Below are positions 50,201 to 61,400 of a stretch of DNA of 64,000 nucleotides, piece by piece. The stretch covers positions 33,308 through 97,307 of the forward strand of contig RCAB01000233.1 of the NCBI GenBank assembly GCA_003640385.1. Direction: 5' to 3'. Source of the stretch: Setaria digitata (taxonomy: Eukaryota > Nematoda > Chromadorea > Rhabditida > Setariidae). The stretch's first letter is position 1. Each line of letters starts with the position of its first letter. Position numbers and translations under genes: made by a program. The notes under the pieces were generated by a model. The model was given only the letters and a program-made list of their open reading frames with translations, ran no database searches and was not told the origin of the DNA.

Positions 50201-51376
50201 TTCTGCTAAGAACACTTAAGGAAATATATAAGCTTGAAATTTTGAAGAATCTGATTGCTACAAAAATTATTTACGGCTATTTTTTCTTCTTTTTTTTTTT
50301 GTTTTTAAAACTATCTTATTTTTGTTTGATAAGAAACTATATTGATAAAATTATTTCAGAAATCGAACCATCAGATCATCCACTTGGACCAGGTGAAATT
50401 TTTGTCATCTATGCGAAGGGACAATCCTCTGCACGTACTGCTAAATCGACATCTGATAAGAATTTTATCAACAATAACAATTTTTATAAATACGATGAAG
50501 TGAAATATCACGGAAGTGTGTACTTCTATCATTTTCTTTTTCTTTTTATCCCATTCATTTGATTATTACTTATCACGGAACTATGTATTCCTATCATTTA
50601 TCATTTAATTATTACTAATTATAAAAGTGCATATTTTTGCTACTTTCTTCTTTCCTTCTTCTTTCATCTTTTAATTATTATTAATGATTAGTTGCTGTTC
50701 ACAAAGTGCATACCGATCGTCTTTTTTTTTTTTTGTAGATACAAATCGTGGAATACATCCGATCGAATTTGTTTCTTTCAACGAACGTCCACCGAGTATT
50801 CGACCCGCTCCACCGCGATTTCAGCACAGAAATCAATCACCACCATTATCATCACCATCACTATCACCATCATCAGTTCCAGCATCAGTATCATCATCGC
50901 TGCAACATCAATCAACCGAAATGCGTGATTCATCTGTGTATCGAGTAGAAATTCCGAAACTGTCACAATCTATTTCACCATCAATAGCAGCAACAACAGC
51001 AAGAGATGCTACATCATTATCATCATTATCATTACCATCATCATCATTATCATCATCTTCATCATCATCATTATCATTATCATCATCACCATCGTCATCA
51101 ATATCATTATCATCTTCATCATCACATGCAACTATCGCTGTACGCAAATCATCCATTACGAAATCTAATTTTAAAACTAAATTAGAATCAACAGGCAGAA
51201 ATAAATTACCGCAATCAACTCCTGAATTTGAATTAGAATCAAATTCCCAGGAAATCGATTATCTATACTTTGATAACGGATCACTTCCATTAATGTCCTA
51301 TCATACGCGACTGTTTTATTTTTTTATGTTTTCTCTTTTCACTTATTATCTATTATTGTTTGAAAATGACAATTAG
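44230..51376 (+). CDS. LPMO-like histidine-brace + EGF + DOMON multidomain protein
   Basis: Eleven exons: 44230-44386, 44731-44798, 45168-45265, 46178-46407, 47746-47865, 48335-48486, 49010-49265, 49496-49628, 49752-49837, 50360-50515, 50739-51376; all phases agree, 697 residues. Signal peptide MVQLLLLPLFLLLPYDTVG, then His20 starts the mature chain (HVALTFPSARFPPLDFLDTA). A second His (His74 in LQYPHQGGYRLSVL), the TVQYATV-like strand, CNHC (120-123) and SSYQFRSCADVNI (136-148) follow the layout of LPMO_10/AA15-type copper oxidases: N-terminal His, second His, axial Phe before Cys-Ala-Asp. Two EGF-like segments follow (159-181, 187-222). A DOMON domain spans about 240-465 (WISIGWRPM, DCTDIVIGSVRDGR, AYGIERDGRTIIMFRRR). 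Then a Pro/Ser-rich stretch and a hydrophobic C-terminus (YFFMFSLFTYYLLLF), so the protein is probably surface-anchored. Copper chemistry and polysaccharide binding are inferred. Confidence 0.85.
50840..51130. repeat. ATC/TCA microsatellite coding for a Ser-rich stretch
   Basis: Two blocks of TCA/ATC trinucleotides inside the last exon of the LPMO/DOMON gene. In frame they give Ser-rich, Leu/Pro-spiced sequence (SSLSLPSSSLSSSSSSSLS). On the opposite strand the same DNA gives Asp/Asn-rich open frames, which are shadows. Confidence 0.9.
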
Positions 51377-53867
51377 TTGCAATTATGTTCTCTATTACTA
51401 TTATAATTATTCAATTACTGTTAATAGGTCACATTTACCTTTCACGTTGTATATACTTTTCATAAATGGTTATGTTTTATTTTAATAAAAATTAAAAAAA
51501 AAAAAAAAAGAATTCTTTTTTAGGAGTTTAAGTAGTTGGATGATAATGAAAAATAGTTAACTATGTGAAATGTCAAATTATCATGATTTTATGATTTTTT
51601 TTTTCGCAATTTTAATTGCAGCTTTGTGAATTTTTTTCTCATTTTCCAAAAGAAAAAATATTTAGCTGAATTTATTTGATATTAATTTCTGTTTTTCTCT
51701 TCTTTTCATATCCCTTTTCATTTCTTTTTTGCTCTGTAATGAACTAATATTTCGATTGAAGTCGAAATTATTCAATTTAATTACTACCTTAATTTACTAT
51801 TTAACTCGATTAAATGTTCCATTTAATATTTCTCATTTCTTTGATACTTATTTTTTTTTCCCTTAACAGATTGTTTTTTTTTTTCTTTATGCAAATAAAG
51901 AAATTCCATTCGAAAAATTTGAATTTAATAGCAGTGCAGAAATCAGGAATAAAATGACAAACAAAAGTGGAAACTTATTGATATCAGAAGGAATAATATC
52001 TGTGTATATTTATTAGTCGCGATGTTTTATATAATTTTAGAATTTTAATTTGTACAAAGTCATGTAAAAAATTTAGGAAAGATATTTGCTGTTGTAAATT
52101 TTTCAGTTTCATAAAAATTAGCAGCGCGATATCACTGGTACCTGTTGATTTCGTCTAAAAAAAAATATGCTTTTTTGCTGCGATCTAGAAAATATTCATA
52201 ACTTATCATGTTTTTTTATTGTTTCTAATTTTAATAGCATTAGAAATTCCAATTTTAAATCCAAGAAAATTTTCCAATTTCTTTTTTTAAAACGAAAATT
52301 TTGTATATAATATATTACATAAATATTTGATTTATGTGATATATTAGAGACAGAGACACTATTAGCACGATCAATCATCGGTACATCAAAGTTCTAAGAA
52401 ACAAAAATAAATATCAGTTAAAATCAAAAATATTTCAAGTTTTTATCTTGTATTTTTTTTTTTGATCATTTTTTGTTAAACAAAATAAATTTTGCTTTTT
52501 TGTTCCATTTTTTTTTTTTTTTTTAAACACATTCCATTTGTTTTGATTTGATGTCTCGATATATGTGTGAGACTGACTAGCTAGATTGATTTGATGACTC
52601 CTAGTCTAGCTATGTCCATTTTTTTGCCATTTTCATCATTGATTGTCGATAAGCACTAAGCACATATATATATATACTCACTCTGACTAGCCTTTTTTTT
52701 TTCATACTTTTTTTTTTTTGAAACCAAAAATATTCGATGCTTGGCTCGTCTTTTTTTTTTTTTGCACAAGGCTTAGCTTGGCCTCCTTTCTATTCATAGC
52801 TTCACTGTACCTTTTTTTCCCATTGAATTTTTAGCTTGGCTACTTTTTATCCTCATTCATTCTCTCCCTTCCTTGGCTATATTCAATCGAAAACAAAATA
52901 TTATTCATGTTACTGCTGTGCGCTTTCTCAAAAATCATCAATAATAATTTTTGCTGAAATTTGGTGCAACAAAAATGGGAAAATGTAAAAAGGCTAAGAA
53001 TTAAAAGAAACAAAATTAAAAATAAGTGAAAAAAGTGACCGTTTGAATAGCATGTTCCTATTCTTTTCGATAATTTATTTCAAAATTAAAAAAAAAAAAA
53101 AAAGAAAAGCGAAAAAAAAAAAGAAACGAAAAACACGAGAGACCCTTGAAATTTCTAAAATTTATCTGTGCAAAATCGATGAAACTGAGAAAAAAAAAAA
53201 GGAAAGAACGAATGTTTGTTTGGTGTGTTCATATTGAATGAAAAAAAAAGTATGCAGTTCGATTTCGCTACCAAATATTTCAATATAAAAATTTAATTTC
53301 TTTTCCTTCATTTCTCGAATTGATAATTTGAAATTTCGAAAAATTAGCACAAAATGAAATTCATTGTCCGTTATTCAAATCCATCCAGTAGCAGCAATCA
53401 GTGAGCATTGAATAGGAGATTGACAAAATTGTGAGTTTAAATTTGACACATTTTCTGTTGTGATTTAATGCCTAATTAGTCCAACCCATTAATTAACTCG
53501 TTTCATGTTTAATTTTTCTCTTCTTTCTTTTTTTTTTTTCAGTTTAGCGATTTAGTTTAAATTGTTTGCAATGAAAAATAGAAAAAGTGATATCCATCAA
53601 ATGAGAACAAACCATTCTTTGGGAACTGATTCGTCTGAATTTTTTTTTTTTTTTCCGAACAAATAAATTAAAATTTTCAATAATTTTCCAAATTCATTCA
53701 TTCATGCGCTCATCCATTTTGATTGATTTGTTTGTTTGTTTTTTTCTTGTTGTTTAATTTCTAATTAATTAAGTGAAAAGAAATTGAATGGAAATGATTT
53801 TAAAAAAAGCATTGCTTTTCTTGTGATGATAATACTTACATTTCGATGAAATCTAATTATCATTGAT

Positions 53868-53869
<2 letters not shown>

Positions 53870-53906
<37 letters not shown>
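53870..53906. repeat. (GA)n dinucleotide repeat
   Basis: About 18 uninterrupted GA units. Confidence 0.97.
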
Positions 53907-53908
<2 letters not shown>

Positions 53909-54498
53909 TTTCCTTCTATCTTGGCATATTCATTCAACCATTTAATAATATCTTTTCCCATAATAGCCTTTTACTTCATTTTTCATTTTAAGCCTTCATA
54001 TATACTTATTTTCTTCCTTTTTCGCCTTTTCTAATTATTTTATTTCATTAACTTTTAATCAATTACGATATCATTATGGCAATCTCATTACATTACATAT
54101 ATGTGCTTAGATAGGCTTATCATAATAATTTTTATCGTGCTATAATAGCATCTGACAACAAATTGTTTGTTCTATTATCGACTAACTTGAACTAAATATA
54201 GTAAATTTAGTATCAGTAATTGTGTGTAAATATGTTGAAACATCAATATGTTTATCATATGATTTGATTAATTTGTTAATAATTTATTAATCTATCTTTT
54301 CTCTCTCTCTTTCTCTCCTTTTTTTTTTTTTTTTTTTTTTTTTTATTTTCTTGAACGATATCTAAATGTCAACACTATGACTAGACATTTTTTTTTTTAG
54401 AATTTCATTTCTTTTTAGCTTTTGTTAGTTAGAGTGTTCAATTTCTGTGTACTGACAAAGAGGAGAGTTTTATTCAAAGAATCCAAATTCTAATATCA

Positions 54499-54605
54499 CT
54501 AGTATGACGACAGTGAGATTCCGATGACTAGCACAGTGACGTTGAGATTCTGATGATTAGTATGGTGATGTTGAGATTCGATGACTAGCACAGTGTTAAG
54601 ATTCG
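54499..54605. repeat. Diverged minisatellite, unit about 29 bp
   Basis: Three to four imperfect copies of a unit of the form GATGACTAGCACAGTGACGT followed by TGAGATTC; successive copies differ by point changes and small deletions. Confidence 0.8.
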
Positions 54606-57600
54606 TAAAAATTCTACAAAGTATGAACTTAGAGAGGCAATTATTGACTTATATGTGCAATGGATCGTAAAGCACACTAATGCTACGTATGATTAACAAT
54701 TAACAATTAACATAACACTCCTTGTTATATAATAATAATTTGTACTGATGTAGTTACAGTGATAAGTGATAATTTTGATTCCAACATTTTAAACAATTGC
54801 TGTTATGTAAACTGAAACAAACAATCACATTTTATTACTAGTATTATTTCATGGGAAAATCAATTGATTTCATTTAAGCTATCTAATTCATCAATCCCTT
54901 TTCGATTTCTTCGATTGTTGTTTGCTAGTTCTTTAGTTGAATTTAAATTAAAAATTTCGGTACTATATTCCAGTTTTGACTACCAAAATTTTCTATGCAT
55001 TTTATTCTTCAAAATGAGAGAAGAAAAAATTTCGAAATTTTTAAAATATTCGCCTAATTAGGCTGCACCATTTTGGGAGACAAATTTCGAGATAATTAAT
55101 AGAAATACTCCGAATAAATGTAACTTTTAATTTTCTTTTATTTTTTCAGTTTTCATCATTTTTTTAATTTTTATTTTTATAATAATACACACATTGCCAC
55201 TTATTCTTCAATTAATATTCATTTTTTTCTGATATTTCATTAGTGCTTAAATTTTAGCATAATGGAGTAAATGAAATAAAATTGAAATAAAATCGCATTT
55301 GATTGGTTAAATTTTTAAATTATATTTATTAAAAAAATTACTAATAAATGATAGAATATAATTAAATTAAATAAATAATTTGCTACTGCAAAAGAGGAGA
55401 AAAATTTTCTCATTCTCATTTTTTTTTTCCATCTTTTTTTTCATCTTCAAATCTTCTACCATTTCAAATTCTTCATACCAATTTTAAGGAATATAAAAAA
55501 TTCCAAAAAAAAAAAAGAAAAAAGAAAAATCGGTCAGTGTAAATAAAATGAAATAAAATGTAACTGTTGTTGCTTCTCTCATTCCTTAGCAAATATTTTT
55601 TTCTTTTTTCAATTTACTTTTTTTAACCAAAATTTCAATCTTGTACTTAATGAAACATTTTCCTTTTCTCGTAATTCTTTATTTATATTTTTTTTTTTTT
55701 AAATTTTACTTATAATTTTTAAATTTTTTTTTATAGCTTTATGATATTTTATGACATTTTTTTGTAATTCTTTATTTATAGTTTTTTCTTTTTTCCTTTT
55801 TACAATTTAAAAAAAAAAAAAACTTTTTTCAGTCCGACTAATTGCTTCTATATTTTGTAGAAATGATTTTTTCACTTCTCTTTCTTCTTTTAATTATCAT
55901 GCTTAGTGTTTGTTTATTTATTTGTTTGCTTAATTACTTCTCCATTCTAACTAGTTCTTTTTTCCATTGTGATTATTTGTTTATGTGTAACAAATATTTT
56001 GATAATTTTACTTCACCAAATCAAAAAAGTGAACTGATCGATTGATCAATCGATAAAGTTATTTGTCGAGCAAACCTAGCTTCATTCTAATCATCTACCT
56101 TTCCTGTTTTTCTTTCTACCTAAATATTAATATGCAGGTGACTATGCTAATCAAGCACAAGCATATCTATGTCAGATAGTTGAGAGAAGATTCATAATAC
56201 ACAATTACAGATTCGAAATACAAAGTTCTAATTAAGACTGACTCGTTAACTACAATCTTTTGAGTGTTTTTAAATTTTTTTAAAACTATTAAAGTTTTTT
56301 TTCGCTGTTTTAATTAAAAACAATAAATTTTGACCTATTAGTACAATTATACCGGAAAAACAGTTCTAAAATTCTTGCAGTATTTCTTCATTTTTTACCA
56401 AAAAAAAGAGAGAAAAATTCTTCCCATTTCACTTATCAATCAATCGATATCTACTTTGCTTCTTATCAATGATAAAAAAGTAGCCAATAACAACATTTCG
56501 CAAAGTATACTTATTTGTTTTATTCTCCAACAATTTCTTCATATTTTCAAATTTCATGGAGCACGAAGTTTCTTCTGTTACAAATGGTGTTTTCCTTATT
56601 CACACTTCATTCTTATTTTTAACAATTTCTCAAAATCTTTTAAATTAAATTTACAATGAATGTTTAAAAAAAAAAAAAAAGACAAATGAACAATTTCTTA
56701 ATGTTCACGTTCTGAATATGATATCATATCAGTAATACTTTTCTTTTTGAAATTTCATAACTAGATTAAGAGAAAAAAGAAGAAGCAAGAAAAAATTTTG
56801 TTCTTTTTTCTGAATGAATGATTTGATGACAATTGTGATCTTCTTGAACAATCACAAATCTTATCAGTTTCTTCATTTCTTTTTTATATTATCATTTTAC
56901 TTTTCCCTTGTTCTAAGTGGAGAAATTGAGTTTCAAGTTTCAACTTTACACTTCCAGTTCACTTATATATATATATAACACAGAAAATTATGTAATCTAA
57001 ATTTTTCCCTCACGAATAGTTTAGCTTTTATCTAGCATTTTTATTTTTATTTCCACCTTTTATTCATAACAATTTTTAACATTTGTTATAAGAACGTAAG
57101 CAAATAAAATATACAATTAATTATGTTGCAGTGACTGATGAGATTACATAATTATGCTCACTGCTGACACATATAATTTAAATTAAGTAATATGATAGAA
57201 AAACAAATTATAGGATATAAAAATTATTTTAAATATTCCATTTTGGCAGGAATTTTTTTTTTTTCTTTTGTTTTCGTTCTATTTTCAATGTTGTTTAAAA
57301 GGGTAAAGAGTTGTTGAAATTTAATTAAGATAAAATTAAGCATTGAAAATTATTGCCAATTGGAACCTTCTGAAATAACCAGTTTTCGGCAAGTGAATTC
57401 CCATCCTTTTCACTTCATCATCCATCCATCTGATTGGAAAAACGTACTGATTTCAAATTGTTAAGTATTTTATGGTACAATTATTTCCTAAATAATCATG
57501 AGAAACATACTGATCACTTTAGAATAACAATGATTTCTTTCCCTGCAATTTATTTCGAAAAATAATCAATTGATATATTTTCTTTTTGTTTCTTATAATC

Positions 57601-58477
57601 ATGATAAGAATTCAGTCAAGTAGCAAGAATTTATGTTGTGAAATGAAATAATCATGATAAATAATCATATATCGATTTTTTCTTTGTAATCTGAAAAGTG
57701 ATCAATTGATAAACTATTGATTTTGTGTCGTAAATAAGACTGGTATCAGTGATTCATTCATTTATTTATTAACAGTGAAAAGATTTTTAGCCTTTCTCGG
57801 GAAAATTCTTTTTAAATTTTCTTTCTTTTCTTTTCTTTATCTATTAAAATTTTCTCACCTCCTTGCATAAAAAGCTAAAAAGTTCAATTTTCGCAGTTAT
57901 AAAAATTTTTTTTTTATTTTCTTCCGTCTATCCTACTGAAATTATATTTGATAAGAAAGTGATTTATCATTTTACTACATTTTTATTGCTTAATTTTGAG
58001 CTATCATTAAATTGATGCTAAATAATTTCATTCAAAACACTGAGAATGCCTAAATGATAAGCAATTTGTAATGTTATAGAAAAGGAATAATTGGAATATA
58101 ATTGCTTTTCTTTTTCAAGTTTAAAAGCTGAAAAAATTTCCCTCTTGAACTAACTATACACATTCAATTTTATCGTTCTTAATCCGTGCCATTAGGTATC
58201 AACTTCCGATTTTGCCATATTTTCCATCATTTTTTTTTTTCTTTTTTCTCTTTTGCTACCATTGGTATAATTTTTTTTTTTTTTTTTATCCATCCTTCAA
58301 AAAGTACATTTTGTCAAAAGAAAAAAAAAAAAAAAAAAAATGAAAGATTTGCGCATGTTTCGAAGTCTTAAGAAGTTTCCAATTCATTTGCCTGATAAAA
58401 AAAAAAACTTTATATGTTCTAGCAAGTTCTTTTTCAAATTATACTAAAATATTATTTAATATTTATTTTAGGTTACG

Positions 58478-61400
58478 ATGCCACACGATTCTCAGTGTGT
58501 TTGTCAAATATGTGTATGTGGGTAAGTGAGTTCGAATTCGAATTTTGCAATTTAAATTTTGCAGTTTGTTTTTCTTTTTTTCTCCATCATTTCTTAATTA
58601 ATTCTAATTAAGGAACAGATTTTTGTATGCATATAAATATTATCACAAATGAATATTTTGCAACAAAAAAATTTTAAATTACAAAAGAAAAAAAAAATTA
58701 TGCAAAAAGGATTATTTTGAGGAGACATCGATGTCCAAACGATCGAAATGCGAGTTCGATTTGCATCGGAACCTCAAATGATAATAATTTTTATAAAAAA
58801 GTATGAATATATGTTCTTTTCTTTAAAGGTTAATTACGAGAACAAAAGAGGGGCTTAATTAATAGGAGCAATAATATTGCAAAGAATTTGAAAATTAAAG
58901 GAATACCTCGCCATCATTTGTCATTTTTATGAATTCTGGTTTAAGTATTTCAAAAGCTAGCAATTTCTTTTGTGTAGAATTGGAAAATTACTTTAATTGC
59001 TTCTGCTATTAATTACTTTCGTCATAAATTTTTCCACTGTAAATAATCGAACAAAAAAAAAAAAAAAAAAGGAAATTCGTTCTATAATAAATTAGAATTT
59101 TTTTAGCATATTTTAAAGAATTCTTTTTTTAATTTTAAAAATTGATTTACAAAGAAATATTTTTTTTAACTAAAAGAAAATTTATCAATATTTATTGATA
59201 AATGTAAAAAAAAAAAAAAAAAAAAACAAAGTACTTGTCACTTGAAATTTTTTATTTTTTCTTAACTCTAATTTATTATGCAATTATTTGTGAATTATAA
59301 ATTATTATTTTTTTTTTTCATTTCTTTATTTTTAGAGCGTTGGAAATGAAAATCAACGCCAGCAAAAAGCAACACCTGCAGTAAACGAGAAAGCAAATGT
59401 TGCTGAAATAAAATTAGACGTAAAAGAGAAGCCAAATAATAACTTGCGTGTAAATTCTGGTATTTTACGACGTCGAAATCATGAATCCTCAGTAAGAGTG
59501 TTTATATTTGCCCATTTCAGAATATCGGATTTTTTTTTTTTTGTTTTGAATCTTTCGGTTATTTTTGTGAAATTTCAGAATAACAAAATCAATTTTACAT
59601 TTTTGATAAATTTTTGTTATTCAAAATAATTGTATGATTTTGTTTTATAAAATAAATTGTTCAGTTTTTCTTTTTCTTTCTTTTTTTTTTTTTTGTCTAC
59701 TAAAGCAAATTTATTGAGGCAAATGAAATAATTTTGAAGAATTTCCTTCTCATGCATTCCACTTTCACGTCTTCCAAAACAAATTTCAATTTCAATTTTT
59801 CAATTTCAATACGGCATCCGTTTCATCACCAAATTTGGGAGCATCGATTGATTTTTCATTAAATTTTCTACCACCAATAACTTTTCATGTGCTGAATTCA
59901 TTTGCATTTTTTCGTTTATGTGTCATTTGTAGAAATTTTCTGGAAATAAAATATCAAATAATATTTGAAATAATTTCAAGCATTTTTCAAATTATAATTA
60001 AAAAATTAAAATTAATCAGTTGAAATTTTTTAGATCGTTTTTGGAGATGTCGATGACGACGATCATTTGCAACCAAAACGAACGAAAGAAAACATTACAT
60101 GCAAGAAATTAAAATTTTATTAAAAAAAAAACTTTTTTCCTCAAGTTTCATTAACAAATGGAAGATAATTTAAAATTTGTCCTTTCGATAATTACACATT
60201 GAAGCACTTAATTAATTAGCTCAATTGATGATTATTTTTTTATTCATATATTTTAAGGAATTGCTCTTTTTTTTTAATTTCAAAAATTTCTTCTTTCTCA
60301 AATGTTTCTGATTGTTTTTAATTAATTTTAAGAAAAAAAAAAAAGAAAAGTTCGAGTTTTTAGTGCAAAGATCTTCTCATCGACAATCTCGAGAATATGA
60401 GGATGCTTTTAATGGTAATAATACAATCTTGATTAGAGCACGACGAGGAAGAGATCGTTCTGCTGAAGCACATGATAATGTTGGCCTAATTTTGCAACCT
60501 ATCAATGTGAGCAGCTTAATTAGCAGTAGCTGTTAGTCATTTATAAAATAGATATTTAAGTATATGCAGCAACAATTTGCTTCAGTTACTGAGCATATTT
60601 CATACTATCACAGATTCATGATGATAACAGTTCATAGTGATTGATTGCTGAATTGATAACATAATTTTAACTGTTCAAGATTTTTAATTAGTTAGTTTTA
60701 AGTATTCCATATTTTTAATCAATTAATTATTTATTTGAGAAAACTTCGAAGCATTTATCAAAAAGTGTCTACAGCGATGAATATAAGAGTCGAAAAGGCG
60801 ATCGATTCAATACTTTAAAGCCGCTTGAATCAGATATTTGGAAGGTTAGAACTATCCATAAATGAAAAGTTAATTTTCTAACATTTATTTGAATTTGACT
60901 ATTTAAAAAAAATTCTGTTATTAATTTTAATTTCTGGATGAGGGATTCTAATATATCCTAGAAAAATTCTGCTAGTCTGGTTTTATTTCCTGAACAAAAT
61001 CTTGATAGTTTATCTTTTGGGCATGATTCTGTCGCGTAATTTATTTCCGAAAAAGATTCCACAGCATGTACATGTAAATGTAAATCATTTTGATTTTATA
61101 ATCAGATCAAATAAATTTGCTTACTGCAATAACCTTCAATAAGCAGAGAAAAAAAAAAAAAAAGAAAAATGAAATTTTTACAAATTTTTGTTTCATCTCA
61201 ATAAATTAACACTCAATACAATTATTATTCAAATTAGATATTAAAAAACATAAATTTTTATGCAATTTTTATTAATTTATATCAATACTTTATATATTCA
61301 AATATCTGATTCAATTTTTATGCAATTTTAATATAAATATTTTAGAAGCAAGGAAAACTTGTAGCTGAGACAGTAAGCCATCAAGATTACGATCAGAAGA

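Larger units (their letters stand above)
51377..58477. other. Gene-poor region
   Basis: About 7.1 kb with no gene I can support. It contains a (GA)n run (53870-53906), CT/T runs near 54300-54345, a diverged minisatellite (about 54499-54605), AT runs near 52662 and 56965. Two small open segments could be exons: ATG at 53354 (VRYSNPSSSSN before a GTGAGC donor) and about 56139-56235 after ATATGCAG (QAQAYLCQIVERRF), but their phases cannot be joined. Confidence 0.4.

Noticed and set aside
50778..51156. Asp/Asn-rich and Met-rich minus-strand frames
   Set aside because: Shadows of the TCA/ATC microsatellite in the last DOMON-gene exon.
53354..53400. Short ATG segment MKFIVRYSNPSSSSN before GTGAGC
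   Set aside because: Phase-2 donor with no acceptor exon in a fitting frame nearby.
56139..56235. Plus-strand segment with DYANQAQAYLCQIVERR after ATATGCAG
   Set aside because: Good composition but only 31 codons and no upstream exon ending in phase 1; could be a real last exon, not provable here.
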